Positions 15,642-25,005 of a stretch of 64,000 nucleotides of DNA are shown here, one piece after another. Numbering within the stretch: the stretch's first letter is position 1; each line of letters opens with the position of its first letter. Source of the DNA: Pedobacter sp. JY14-1 (GTDB lineage Bacteria; Bacteroidota; Bacteroidia; Sphingobacteriales; Sphingobacteriaceae); assembly GCF_029269825.1 (NCBI RefSeq), contig NZ_JARJHU010000005.1, positions 558,001-622,000 on the forward strand, read 5' to 3'. The notes beneath the pieces are model-generated. The model had not been told where the DNA came from and did no database searches. It saw only the letters and a list, made by a program, of their open reading frames with translations. Both the position numbers and the translations under genes were made by a program.

Positions 15642-18101
15642 ATGAGCCATATCCCTTACACCCTGTCCCATATCGCCGGAATCCTTCAGCCGGAATCCTT
15701 TATCCGCCAGCCCGGACTCGTCATCAGCCAGCTGGTCATTGACAGCAGGTCGGTAATTGACCCCGAAGCGTCGCTGTTCTTTGCACTTTCAGGGAAACGG
15801 GACGGACATGAGTTCCTTCAGGATGCCTGGGATGCCGGTATCCGCAGCTTTGTGATCAGTGACAGGTCCTGCCTGGAACGCTTTCCGGACGCTAACCTCC
15901 TGTTGGTAGACGATGTGCTGGATGCCCTGCAAAAGCTGGCGGCTTATAACCGTCAGCAGTACGGTCTGAAGGTGCTGGCGGTTACCGGAAGTAACGGGAA
16001 GACGGTCGTGAAGGAATGGCTTTACCAGCTGCTTGCTGCAGACTTTAACATCGTGCGGAGCCCCCGCAGCTTCAATTCGCAGATCGGCGTGCCCCTTTCG
16101 GTATGGCAGATCAATGAGGCGCACAACCTCGGCATTTTTGAAGCAGGCATTTCGAAAGCAGGGGAAATGGATAACCTGGAAAGCGTGATCCGGCCGGAAG
16201 TGGGGATCCTGACTAATATTGGCGAGGCACATGCAGAGGGTTTTACCTCATCTGCAGAAAAGCTCCTGGAAAAACTGAAGCTGTTTCGTGGCACGGAACT
16301 GTTTATTTACTGCCCGGAATATACCACAGGTATTGCGGAAAAGGACCTGCCTGGAAAAAACCGCTTTTCCTGGAGCATGAAACAAAAGGCCGATCTTCAG
16401 GTCCTGTTTACGGAACCCATCGAAGGCCGTACCTATATCCGGGCCCGCTACCAGGGCGACGAAATTGAGTGCCTGATTCCCTTCAGGGACAGGGCCTCAC
16501 TGGAGAACGGCATCATCTGCTGGGCTACGCTCCTGGCCCTGGGCTATACACCTCAGGAAGCCGATATCAGGTTGGAAAAGCTCACGTTAGTGGGCATGCG
16601 GCTGGAATTGAAGACAGGCATCAACCAATGTTCGCTGATCGATGACTCCTACAGTGCGGATATATCTTCTCTGGCGGTGGCACTGGATTTCCTGAACCTG
16701 CAAAACCAGCATCCTAAGAAGACCCTGATCCTTTCCGACCTTTATGAAACAGGGAAGCCAGACCATGTACTGTATGCAGAGATTGCCGCATTGCTGAAAC
16801 AAAAGCAGTTGAACCGGCTGATCGGTATCGGCCCGCATATATCTGCCGCAGCAGAACTGTTCGATCTGGAAAAGGAGTTTTACAACAGCACACAGGATTT
16901 CATCGTTAATTTTCCTGCAGTACACTTCAGCAATGAGACCATACTGCTGAAAGGCGCCCGGAAATTTGAATTTGAACGGATCAGCAAGCTGATCTCTCAA
17001 AAGATACACGATACCGTGCTCGAAATAGACCTCAATGCACTGGCTGGAAACCTCCAGTTCTACCGCAGCAAGCTAAGGCCCGGCGTGAAGCTGATGGCGA
17101 TGGTCAAAGCCTTTTCCTATGGCAGTGGCAGTTTCGAAATTGCTAACCTGCTGCAATACCATAAGGCAGACTACCTTGCCGTGGCTTATACCGACGAGGG
17201 GGTTGCCTTGAGAAAGGCAGGCATTACGATGCCAATCATGGTGATGAGCCCGGAGCCTTCGGCCTTTGATGCCATTATCAAATATCGTCTGGAACCCGAG
17301 ATTTACAACCTGGACATTCTGAAGAGCTTTACTGCTTACCTTAACGAGCATGAAAGGGGCTATCCGGTTCACCTGAAGCTGGATACAGGAATGCACCGGC
17401 TGGGTTTTGACCAGCCGGATATTCCCGAATTAGTGAACCTCCTGGAAAACCTGGATAAAATAAAGGTGGCGTCGGTATTTTCGCACCTGGTGGGCAGCGA
17501 AGAACAGGTTCACGATGAGTTTACCAAGCACCAGTTACAGCGTTACGGTGATATGGCCGGGCAGATCGCCGAACGGCTTGGTTATCCGTTCATCAGGCAC
17601 ATCTCCAATACATCGGGTATCACCCGGCACCCGGAAGCACAGCTCGATATGGTACGCCTGGGCATCGGGCTCTATGGTTTCGACGGTGGGCTGCCCGGTA
17701 ACAAGGGATTACAGACAGTGGCTGTACTTAAGACCACCGTTACCCAGGTAAAACATATCAAACCCAATGAAACAGTCGGATATAGCCGTAGAGGGGTATT
17801 GCCCGAAGGAGGTACGATCGCCACGGTAAAGATCGGCTATGCAGATGGCTACACCCGAAGGTTTGGCAATGGCGTGGGGCAAATGCTCATTAACGGCATA
17901 AAGGTTCCTACCGTTGGCTCTATTTGTATGGATATGTGCATGCTCAATGTAACGGGCCTGGATGTGAAAACGGGCGACGAGGTCATCGTCTTTGATGGCA
18001 GGCATACCATTGCCGACCTGGCCGAACAAATCGGAACGATCCCTTACGAGATCCTGACCAATATTTCACAGCGGGTGAAAAGGGTCTATTTTTATGAGTA
18101 G
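15642..18101 (+). CDS. Bifunctional UDP-MurNAc-tripeptide:D-Ala-D-Ala ligase / alanine racemase
   Basis: An 819-residue fusion of two peptidoglycan precursor enzymes, common in Bacteroidota. The N-terminal 450 residues are MurF, with the ATP loop VTGSNGKTVVKEW near residue 115 and the Mur ligase NIGEAHAEGF motif. From about residue 455 (VLEIDLNALAGNLQFYRSKL) it is alanine racemase. The PLP Lys is in AMVKAFSYGSG (about 488), the second-site Tyr region is NETVGYSRRG, and GSICMDMCMLNVTG lies near the end. Joining the two lets D-alanine production feed D-Ala-D-Ala addition. DUF502 follows 52 bases downstream. Confidence 0.96.
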   Translation: MSHIPYTLSHIAGILQPESFIRQPGLVISQLVIDSRSVIDPEASLFFALSGKRDGHEFLQDAWDAGIRSFVISDRSCLERFPDANLLLVDDVLDALQKLAAYNRQQYGLKVLAVTGSNGKTVVKEWLYQLLAADFNIVRSPRSFNSQIGVPLSVWQINEAHNLGIFEAGISKAGEMDNLESVIRPEVGILTNIGEAHAEGFTSSAEKLLEKLKLFRGTELFIYCPEYTTGIAEKDLPGKNRFSWSMKQKADLQVLFTEPIEGRTYIRARYQGDEIECLIPFRDRASLENGIICWATLLALGYTPQEADIRLEKLTLVGMRLELKTGINQCSLIDDSYSADISSLAVALDFLNLQNQHPKKTLILSDLYETGKPDHVLYAEIAALLKQKQLNRLIGIGPHISAAAELFDLEKEFYNSTQDFIVNFPAVHFSNETILLKGARKFEFERISKLISQKIHDTVLEIDLNALAGNLQFYRSKLRPGVKLMAMVKAFSYGSGSFEIANLLQYHKADYLAVAYTDEGVALRKAGITMPIMVMSPEPSAFDAIIKYRLEPEIYNLDILKSFTAYLNEHERGYPVHLKLDTGMHRLGFDQPDIPELVNLLENLDKIKVASVFSHLVGSEEQVHDEFTKHQLQRYGDMAGQIAERLGYPFIRHISNTSGITRHPEAQLDMVRLGIGLYGFDGGLPGNKGLQTVAVLKTTVTQVKHIKPNETVGYSRRGVLPEGGTIATVKIGYADGYTRRFGNGVGQMLINGIKVPTVGSICMDMCMLNVTGLDVKTGDEVIVFDGRHTIADLAEQIGTIPYEILTNISQRVKRVYFYE

Positions 18102-18153
18102 TTCCTGCTTTGCTGCAGATTGATTAATTTCGCAGAATCAACTAAATCATGCC

Positions 18154-18744
18154 ATGAACAAGATCGGAAGGACCTTACTGAACTACTTTATCAAGGGTTT
18201 GCTGATTGTACTGCCGGTCGCGGTCAGTGTGTTCATTGTAGTATGGGCCGTAACTACAGTTGACGGCTGGCTGAACATCAATAACATTATCGGCGATCAC
18301 CCGGAACTGGGCGAAAGCAGGAATATTCCCGGGCTCGGCCTTTTCCTGGTTATTTCCATTATTGTACTGGCAGGTGTGATCGTAACCAATTTCGTAACTG
18401 CACCGATGTATGACTGGTTCCAGCGAATCCTGGACAGGTTACCGCTGGTAAAGTTCATTTATTCTTCCATAAAGGATCTTACTGAGGCCTTTGTAGGTGA
18501 TGAAAAAAAATTTAATCACCCGGTGCTGGTAGAAGTGGAAGGCGGCCTTAAAAAGATCGGTTTCCTGACTCAGTCAGATCTGCAAAAGATCGGGCTCCCC
18601 GGCGAGGTTGCGGTATACTTTCCCTTGTCCTATTCTTTTGCCGGCCAGCTTTGCATTGTCCGGCGCGAAAAAGTGACCGAGCTGAATATGAGTGCGGCCG
18701 ATGCCATGAAACTGGTAGTAAGTGGCGGCGTAAGCGGTCTTTAA
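18154..18744 (+). CDS. DUF502 membrane protein
   Basis: A 196-residue protein with two N-terminal membrane helices (about 10-35 and 60-85), the second including LGLFLVISIIVLAGVIVTNF, and a soluble remainder with RLPLVKFIYSSIKDLTEAF. This is the DUF502 pattern. Its function is unknown. It follows murF-alr closely on the same strand, which suggests an envelope role, but that is only context. Confidence 0.88.
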   Translation: MNKIGRTLLNYFIKGLLIVLPVAVSVFIVVWAVTTVDGWLNINNIIGDHPELGESRNIPGLGLFLVISIIVLAGVIVTNFVTAPMYDWFQRILDRLPLVKFIYSSIKDLTEAFVGDEKKFNHPVLVEVEGGLKKIGFLTQSDLQKIGLPGEVAVYFPLSYSFAGQLCIVRREKVTELNMSAADAMKLVVSGGVSGL

Positions 18745-18929
18745 AACGCGATCTGACTTCAATTTCTGAAAATTCTTCAAAGTCTGAGCCTCACAGTAAC
18801 AAAAAATCCTGCCATCAGACCAGTACCCGTTGCGGGATAAAAACTACGGTCTTTTAGTAAATTCAGATGCCTGTCCGGTTAATTAAAAAAATTATTTAAA
18901 AAAAGTATACCAAATTAGTAGACTTTATA

Positions 18930-18937
18930 TATATTTG
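18930..18937 (+). promoter_or_regulatory. Candidate -7 box of tRNA-Cys
   Basis: TATATTTG fits TAnnTTTG; no clear TTTG box lies 19-21 bases upstream. The 18745-18929 spacer shows nothing else. Confidence 0.35.
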
Positions 18938-18975
18938 TACTGTCAGCGCCGGATAGCCTGATCTTGTAAAAAAAG

Positions 18976-19049
18976 AGTCATGTGGCCGAGTGGTTAGGTA
19001 AGGGTCTGCAAAACCTTTCACGGCGGTTCGAATCCGCCCTTGACGTCCA
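18976..19049 (+). tRNA. tRNA-Cys (GCA) with an imperfect acceptor stem
   Basis: The anticodon loop is CTGCAAA, the T arm GGCGG-TTCGAAT-CCGCC, the discriminator T (usual for Cys), and an encoded CCA occupies 19047-19049. The acceptor strands AGTCATG and CTTGACG pair at five of seven positions, with A-G at the 1-72 end and T-T at 6-67. It may still be functional. TTGTACTGT upstream (18935-18943) is repeated inverted at 19050-19058. Confidence 0.8.
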
Positions 19050-19112
19050 ACAGTACAACGAAAGTTGGCTGAATTTTCTTTAGATGTTTGGTTAGATCTA
19101 AGTTTTGTTTAG

Positions 19113-19144
19113 AAAAGCCAGGTTGGATGACCTGGCTTTTTTTT
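19113..19144 (+). terminator. Rho-independent terminator after tRNA-Cys
   Basis: A perfect 11-bp stem (19113-19123 with 19130-19140), a six-base loop TGGATG and a run of eight T. Confidence 0.9.
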
Positions 19145-19157
19145 ATTCCGGTGCCGG

Positions 19158-20189
19158 CTAACGGTTGATGAGCAATTGATAGATCTCGCCCTTATTGCCT
19201 GCAAGCAGGATAAGACTACCCTTTTTGCTTTTCTGGACAACATTGAAACTGATACCGGAAAGTTGATGCCAGTTCAGCCCACCGTCTGAGGAAACATCGG
19301 TACCTGAAGTACCCGTTGCCACGAGGACGCTCTTACTGATGTAAGTCACGCCAGACCGGTAACCAGCTACAGGAAGCTGTGGTTTCGTCCAGGTTTTGCC
19401 ACCATCAGCGGTAAGCAGCACATTATTACCGTTTTCCTTGTCTTTCAAATAATTACCCCCTACTACTACCCCGTGTTTATTATCATAAAATGCCATGGAG
19501 AAAATGCCGGTACTGCTCTCGCCCTGGATAATTGGGCATTTGAAGACCTTCCAGGTATAACCATAGTCGGAAGTGAAATATACATTGGAAACTGCACCTC
19601 CGGTAGCGATCCAGGCCAGTCCTTTACCGTACGTCCGCAGGCTGGTACCGCTGGCGGCAAACCCGGCTTCTCCCACCGCCAGTTCGTTCCTGAGGTTTTC
19701 GGAAACATTTTGCCAGTTTAACCCGCCGTCAGTTGTCTTCAGGAGTTGCAGTTTGTTATGGATCGGGTCTCCGAATATAAGGCCGCTCTGCCTGTCCCAG
19801 AAATCCATGCCGTCAAGGAAAATGGCGGAGTCGGTATTCTTATAGCATTCACGCCAGTTTTTTCCGCCGTCCGTGGTCATGAGTATATAGGCCGGTGATC
19901 CGGCATTGACCACAATTGCCTTGCTGGCATCAAAGGCTTCGATATCCCGGAAATCGAGCTTTTCGTAACCGGCAGGTTTGGTCCACTGCCAGGTTCTTCC
20001 ACCGTCAACCGTTTTACCGATACTACCTTTGCTGCCACTGATCCAGGCAACACTGTCTGACACAATGGATAGTCCGCGCAGGCTGGCATCTTCCCCCGAA
20101 GTAAGCGGTTTAAAGGTATAGCTTTGCCCCAGACTTAGGTTGCAGCTTGTAGCCCAAAGAAAAAAACCGGCAAATAACGTGCGTATCAT
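19158..20189 (-). CDS. Exported BNR/YCF48-like repeat protein
   Basis: With the ATG at 20189 the protein has 343 residues. It has a signal sequence (IRTLFAGFFLWATSC) that may be a poor lipoprotein signal, followed by repeats containing S-x-D/T-G-G-x-T/N-W such as TTDGGKNWRE, TTDGGLNWQN and TADGGKTWTK. These make a seven-bladed beta propeller of the sialidase-BNR / photosystem II assembly factor type; a catalytic role cannot be claimed. The start overlaps the stop of the DUF2147 gene as ATGA (20186-20189), so the two are translationally coupled. That is why I prefer this start to the one five codons upstream. Confidence 0.85.
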   Translation of the reverse strand: MIRTLFAGFFLWATSCNLSLGQSYTFKPLTSGEDASLRGLSIVSDSVAWISGSKGSIGKTVDGGRTWQWTKPAGYEKLDFRDIEAFDASKAIVVNAGSPAYILMTTDGGKNWRECYKNTDSAIFLDGMDFWDRQSGLIFGDPIHNKLQLLKTTDGGLNWQNVSENLRNELAVGEAGFAASGTSLRTYGKGLAWIATGGAVSNVYFTSDYGYTWKVFKCPIIQGESSTGIFSMAFYDNKHGVVVGGNYLKDKENGNNVLLTADGGKTWTKPQLPVAGYRSGVTYISKSVLVATGTSGTDVSSDGGLNWHQLSGISFNVVQKSKKGSLILLAGNKGEIYQLLINR

Positions 20190-20617
20190 CTTACCCGCTT
20201 CCATGTTTCTGAACGTCCGATAAGAGAAATACCGATATATCCGCGCATACTGAGGTCACCATTGCCTCTGAGCGTCATATTGCAACTGTAGGTCTTGCCC
20301 GATTTGGGATCGTAAATGGTTCCGCCGGTCCATTTACTGCCGTCATATATAAAATCCTTCAGAATTTCCAGCCCCAGTACCGGTTTCTTCCTCAGGCTTA
20401 CCTCCGGATTCTTTTCATCCGTCTTAGGGTTACCTTCAGGCGTGCTGGGTTCCTTAAGCCAGCTGATCTTGCCGTAATACTTATCATTCCGTTTGCTGAT
20501 ATCGATATGGGCCTCACCAGTGGAATTGATCCATTTTCCGAGGATAGCATCTTTGTTTTGTGAAAATGCGTCGACGGCAAAGAAAACAAAGAGCAGGCTG
20601 AACAACAGTTTTTTCAT
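20186..20617 (-). CDS. DUF2147 exported protein
   Basis: A 143-residue protein from the ATG at 20617, with a clear signal peptide (MKKLLFSLLFVFFAVDAFSQ). The mature part starts DAILGKWINSTGEAHIDI and ends with the lipocalin-like GYIGISLIGRSETWKRV, typical of DUF2147. Its role is unknown. It is the first gene of a two-gene unit with the BNR protein. An in-frame start 12 codons upstream would bury the signal peptide, so I rejected it. Confidence 0.88.
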   Translation of the reverse strand: MKKLLFSLLFVFFAVDAFSQNKDAILGKWINSTGEAHIDISKRNDKYYGKISWLKEPSTPEGNPKTDEKNPEVSLRKKPVLGLEILKDFIYDGSKWTGGTIYDPKSGKTYSCNMTLRGNGDLSMRGYIGISLIGRSETWKRVR

Positions 20618-20743
20618 GACAGAGACTTTCTCATTTATACAATAATGATACACAAATTGTTCTTCCGCTCAAAAAACAATTTAATTTCCTATCCGGTCGT
20701 GTTTTCCGCACCGGAGCAAGCGCTGGGGATTTAAACTCAAAAC

Positions 20744-20776
20744 AAAAAAAGGATTGTTCGTTATGAACAATCCTTT
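20744..20776 (-). terminator. Terminator of tRNA-Leu (GAG)
   Basis: A perfect 12-bp stem (20748-20759 with 20765-20776) and a five-base loop. The A-run at 20744-20750 gives a seven-T tract on the minus strand. Confidence 0.9.
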
Positions 20777-20803
20777 CGAATTTTCTGACCAGAATCTGGT
20801 GAG

Positions 20804-20885
20804 TGCCCAGGAGCAGATTCGAACTGCCACGCCTTGCAGCGCCACCCCCTCAAGATGGTGCGTCTACCAATTTCGCCACCTGGGC
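20804..20885 (-). tRNA. tRNA-Leu (GAG)
   Basis: An 82-base class II tRNA. The acceptor stem is GCCCAGG/CCTGGGC and the anticodon arm CCATC-TTGAGGG-GGTGG, which reads GAG. A TATGTTTG box at 20904-20897 on the minus strand is its likely -7 element, overlapping the end of the upstream MBL gene. Confidence 0.95.
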
Positions 20886-20906
20886 TTATTTGCCTGCAAA
20901 CATAGG

Positions 20907-21698
20907 TTATTCGCAGAACAATGTCAAGCCATCATAAGCTAATTTTATATTATCGGGTAATTCCTGTTCTACATCGGCGTGCAGGCCAAGATTATGACTG
21001 ATATGGGTAAAATAAGTCATCTCCGCATTGATCTCGGCTGCAAAGTCAAGTGCTTCGTTTAATGTGAAATGAGAGATATGGTCTTGCCGCTGCAAAGCAT
21101 TGATTACAAGAATCTTTGTACCCTTGATTTTTCGGATAGTATGTTCCGGCACCGTTTTGGCATCAGTGATGTAGGTAAAGTCCCCGATCCGGAAACCAAG
21201 GATAGGTAGCTTGTAATGCATAATATCCAGTGGTTCTATCTTTGTACGGCCCACAAAAAAAGAATTATGACCAATAGTGTGCATTTCAATCTGCGGGAGA
21301 CCATGATATTTTACTTCTGAAAAAATATAGGCGAACTCTCTTCTCAATCCCTCCTGGACGCGTTCTGTCGCATAAATATCAATGTTCTTTTTCAGCAGAT
21401 AATTAAAGGGCCTGATGTCATCCAGTCCGGCTACATGGTCCTTATGTTCATGGGTATACAAAATGGCATCAAGATCCTTAACTCCGGCCCGGAGCATCTG
21501 GTAGCGAAAATCCGGTCCGCTGTCGATTACTAATGTCTTGTCTGATGTTTCTATTAAAACGGAAACCCTGAGCCTTTTATCCCTGTGGTCTGCAGACTGG
21601 CAGACCGGACAGCTGCAGGTAATGACCGGAATGCCCTGGGAAGTACCTGTACCTAAAAATGTGATCTTCAAAACAGCCGGATTAGTATAGCGTACCAA
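20907..21698 (-). CDS. MBL fold metallo-hydrolase (PhnP-like)
   Basis: A 263-residue metallo-beta-lactamase-fold phosphodiesterase-like protein. It has the N-terminal FLGTGTSQGIPVITCSCPVC (cysteines as in PhnP zinc sites), the metal-binding THEHKDHVAGLDDIR, and further His residues in THISHNLGLHADVE. PhnP relatives hydrolyse cyclic phosphoribosyl phosphodiesters; in Bacteroidota the physiological substrate is unclear. It lies 11 bases downstream of lolA on the same strand. Confidence 0.9.
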   Translation of the reverse strand: MVRYTNPAVLKITFLGTGTSQGIPVITCSCPVCQSADHRDKRLRVSVLIETSDKTLVIDSGPDFRYQMLRAGVKDLDAILYTHEHKDHVAGLDDIRPFNYLLKKNIDIYATERVQEGLRREFAYIFSEVKYHGLPQIEMHTIGHNSFFVGRTKIEPLDIMHYKLPILGFRIGDFTYITDAKTVPEHTIRKIKGTKILVINALQRQDHISHFTLNEALDFAAEINAEMTYFTHISHNLGLHADVEQELPDNIKLAYDGLTLFCE

Positions 21699-21709
21699 AC
21701 ATAGCCAAA

Positions 21710-22360
21710 CTACCTTAAATCAACAACTTCAACGCCGGGATATTTTTTGGCGTCAAAGGAAAAAGTGCTTTCGGGCACTTTCACGTTTGGTGTCAAAACC
21801 TTGATGGCATATCCGTATTTATTACCGTTCTTATCAAAGATAGTGAAGTTTTGTATCTGACTGGTAGCTTTGTCGATGCTCAGCCTGATCTTAAAGTAGG
21901 GCTTTTTAATATCCAGGGGAGACAGATCGATGACCTGCACTACTTTATTTCCCGATCTGGCTTCTCCGGTATAAATGTATTTAAAGCCCTTTTCATAGAA
22001 CGTGAATAACTTTGCAGGACCAATATTATCTTCGCCGTTGTCCGCATCCGACACCTGCACCTCTTTGTTTTCTTTCTGATATACCCAGACACTTTTCCCG
22101 TCACTGATCTGTTCCTGCCCGGGTAACTGCACCCGGTACTTATTTTCGGACGGCCGCGTATACAATTCTCCCTCTTCCCTTTCCTTGAGGCTGGCCTGAG
22201 GGTTATCTGTAGTAAAAATAAAACTGGCTTTAATGGTTTGGTAAGACCGGTATTTTTTTCCCACCTGTGCAAGTATCGCCTTTGCCTTCGCATCGGTCTG
22301 GGCAACGGAAAACTGAAGCTGCATCATGAGCAGCAGGAACGGCAAAAGTATTCTTTTCAT
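21710..22360 (-). CDS. lolA: Outer-membrane lipoprotein carrier protein LolA
   Basis: A 216-residue periplasmic protein from the ATG at 22360, where a good signal peptide begins (MKRILLPFLLLMMQLQFSVAQ). The mature protein follows the LolA/LppC fold: KYRSYQTIKASFIFTT, GELYTRPSENKYRVQLPG, DGKSVWVYQKE. It ferries lipoproteins from the inner to the outer membrane, relevant here because SusD proteins are surface lipoproteins. It starts 17 bases after the ftsK stop. A start at 22396 inside ftsK would destroy the signal peptide. Confidence 0.9.
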   Translation of the reverse strand: MKRILLPFLLLMMQLQFSVAQTDAKAKAILAQVGKKYRSYQTIKASFIFTTDNPQASLKEREEGELYTRPSENKYRVQLPGQEQISDGKSVWVYQKENKEVQVSDADNGEDNIGPAKLFTFYEKGFKYIYTGEARSGNKVVQVIDLSPLDIKKPYFKIRLSIDKATSQIQNFTIFDKNGNKYGYAIKVLTPNVKVPESTFSFDAKKYPGVEVVDLR

Positions 22361-22376
22361 CTTCTTGATCTTATGG

Positions 22377-24962
22377 TCAACTGTTGTTGAGGTCATTCAA
22401 GAATTGTTCCAAAGCATAATCATCAGGGATCAGTACCTCTCTGGCCTTGCTGCCCTCAAATGGCCCCACTACTCCGGCAGCTTCCAGCTGGTCAATAATG
22501 CGCCCCGCACGGTTATAACCAAGTTTCAGTTTGCGCTGGATAAGTGAAGTGGAACCCTGCTGGTGCATGACGATCAGCCTTGCTGCATCCTCGAACATGG
22601 AATCGCGGTTATTAGGGTCAAATTCGGTCTTGCCGCTGCCCTCTCCGTTCTCGTCCACATATTCCGGCAAATGATAGGCATCCGGGTAGCCGCGCTGCAC
22701 ACCGATAAAATCGGAAATCCGGTCTACTTCCGGCGTATCCACAAAGGCGCACTGCAGACGGATCAGGTCATTACCGGTAGACAACAGCATATCGCCCCTG
22801 CCGATCAGCTGATCGGCACCTCCACTGTCCAGAATAGTACGGGAGTCGATCTTCGACAAGACACGAAACGCCAGTCTGGCCGGGAAGTTGGCCTTAATGG
22901 TACCTGTAATGATATTGACAGAAGGCCGCTGGGTGGCCAGCACCAGGTGGATACCTACTGCACGCGCAAGCTGGGCCAGACGTGCGATCGGGGTTTCTAC
23001 TTCCTTACCTGCCGTCATCATGAGGTCCGCAAACTCGTCGACCACCAATACGATATAGGGCAGAAAGCGATGTCCGTTATTAGGATTCAGTTTCCTGCGA
23101 ATGAATTTTTCATTATACTCCTTCAGGTTTCTGACCTGCGCGTCCTTAAGCAGGTCGTAACGCTGGTCCATTTCTATACAAAGCGAATGCAAAGTATGAA
23201 TCACCTTCTTGGTGTCGGTAATAATAGCATCTGCTTCACCTGGCAGCTTAGCCAGGAAGTGTCTTTCAATCTTATTGAACAAGGTCAGCTCTACTTTCTT
23301 GGGATCTACAAGTACCAGCTTTAGCTGAGATGGATGCTTCTTATACAGCAGTGAGACCAATATAGAGTTGATGCCTACAGACTTACCCTGTCCTGTAGCT
23401 CCGGCCACCAGCAGGTGGGGCATTTTAGAGAGGTCGGCTATGTACACCTCATTGGAGATCGTCTTTCCCAGGGCGATCGGCAGGTCCATGGTAGTTTGCT
23501 GGAATTTATCAGTTGCCAGGATACTGCGCATTGCGACCATCTCGGGATGAAGGTTGGGTACTTCAATACCAATGGTACCTTTACCGGGCATAGGCGCAAT
23601 GATGCGTATGCCCAATGCAGCCAGGCTAAGAGCAATGTCATCCTCGAGGTTCTTGATCTTTGATATCCTTACGCCGGGCGCAGGGATGATCTCATAGAGG
23701 GTCACTGTCGGTCCTATTGTAGCCTTGATCTTATCAATCTCGATATTGTAATGGTTCAGCGTTTCAACAATCTTATTCTTATTCGCTTCCAGTTCATCGG
23801 CATTCACCGAGATCTTGCCAGTACCGTGGTTTTCCAGCAGGTCAAGATGCGGATATTTATAGCTTGCCAGGTCAAGCGTCGGATCGTATTGTCCAAACTG
23901 CTCTACCAGTTCTTCCGATTTCTTTTCTTCCTCAGTCTTTTCAATAGTGAGTTCCGGCTCGTGCTTCAATGCACCTGCTCTGATATCTTCCGGTGTATTT
24001 TCAGTTTCCAGTATCACCTCGTGTGCCAGTGGTGCAGTCATCACGTTCACGACGGGCGGCATAACAGGTGTCGGCAGAATATCTTCTGCCTCATTTTCCT
24101 CATACCTTGAAGGTTGTATGACGATATTTTGCCCGCGCTTTTTCTCCGCACCGAGACGGTCATTGAGGGTAAACTCTACCGGTTCGGAACGTACTTCGTT
24201 CTCCATGATGATATTTTCAGGAACATCAGGTAACTGGTCATCTTCCGTTTCCGACAATGCAGGCTTCCGCTCCGGAAGCTTAAAATCGATATTATAGGCG
24301 ATGATCAGTACGGTGAGACCAAGGAAAATGACCAGGCCACCGACTCCAGCATTACCAATCTGGGCGGTCAGCAGTTTATTACCCCAGTAACCAAATTCAC
24401 CTTCTAGAAAATGGGGTGTATTTCCAAAGAAAGCATGTCCAAACCCAAGTGTAAGCGAAATAAACAACAGAAAGAATAAGCTATAACCAAAGGTTTTTTC
24501 CAGAGGGAATATTTTGACCTTAAACAGCAGGCGGTAACCAAGTATAAAGAAAATGAAAATGAAAAGGAAGGACGCGACACCAAACCACTTGTAAATAAAC
24601 TGGTGGGCCAGCAAGGCACCTACCTTGCCGAGCCAGTTCTGAACGACAGGATTAATGTTAACTTGCTGCAGTTCCTCGTAGGTCTTAAAAAGATTGGCCC
24701 AGCCCCCATTTGCATCTGAAACGTAGCTGTAGTCATCTTCCCAGGTAAAAAGGTATGAAGTAAAGGCGATGAGAAAATAAAGCGACAGTACAATAAAAAC
24801 AAGACCGGCAATCTTTACAAGTCTTCCGTCCTGCAGGTCAAACCTGGGCATTACGTTAGCGCTTTCCCTGAATTTTCCGTTTTGTTTGGCTCTTGGTCCT
24901 GGTTTGTCAGTGATCTCGTTTTTAAATGAATTGGATCTGAATTGATTTCCCCTTACCGACAT
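22377..24962 (-). CDS. ftsK: DNA translocase FtsK
   Basis: An 861-residue protein. It has four N-terminal membrane segments (about 50-235), an acidic linker, the alpha/beta motor with Walker A in VAGATGQGKSVGINS (about residue 520) and Walker B in IVLVVDEFADLM, and the C-terminal winged-helix gamma domain (IQRKLKLGYNRAGRIIDQL) that reads chromosome polarity sequences. It links cell division to chromosome segregation at the septum. lolA and the MBL gene follow on the same strand. Confidence 0.97.
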   Translation of the reverse strand: MSVRGNQFRSNSFKNEITDKPGPRAKQNGKFRESANVMPRFDLQDGRLVKIAGLVFIVLSLYFLIAFTSYLFTWEDDYSYVSDANGGWANLFKTYEELQQVNINPVVQNWLGKVGALLAHQFIYKWFGVASFLFIFIFFILGYRLLFKVKIFPLEKTFGYSLFFLLFISLTLGFGHAFFGNTPHFLEGEFGYWGNKLLTAQIGNAGVGGLVIFLGLTVLIIAYNIDFKLPERKPALSETEDDQLPDVPENIIMENEVRSEPVEFTLNDRLGAEKKRGQNIVIQPSRYEENEAEDILPTPVMPPVVNVMTAPLAHEVILETENTPEDIRAGALKHEPELTIEKTEEEKKSEELVEQFGQYDPTLDLASYKYPHLDLLENHGTGKISVNADELEANKNKIVETLNHYNIEIDKIKATIGPTVTLYEIIPAPGVRISKIKNLEDDIALSLAALGIRIIAPMPGKGTIGIEVPNLHPEMVAMRSILATDKFQQTTMDLPIALGKTISNEVYIADLSKMPHLLVAGATGQGKSVGINSILVSLLYKKHPSQLKLVLVDPKKVELTLFNKIERHFLAKLPGEADAIITDTKKVIHTLHSLCIEMDQRYDLLKDAQVRNLKEYNEKFIRRKLNPNNGHRFLPYIVLVVDEFADLMMTAGKEVETPIARLAQLARAVGIHLVLATQRPSVNIITGTIKANFPARLAFRVLSKIDSRTILDSGGADQLIGRGDMLLSTGNDLIRLQCAFVDTPEVDRISDFIGVQRGYPDAYHLPEYVDENGEGSGKTEFDPNNRDSMFEDAARLIVMHQQGSTSLIQRKLKLGYNRAGRIIDQLEAAGVVGPFEGSKAREVLIPDDYALEQFLNDLNNS

Positions 24963-25005
24963 CTTCTTCTGAAATTAATGATCAACAAACTTAGAAAAAA
25001 GTGCG

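Noticed and set aside
19158-20189. Sialidase or other glycosidase call for the BNR protein
   Set aside because: Only propeller repeats are visible; the arginine triad and Asp-box arrangement of sialidases could not be identified.
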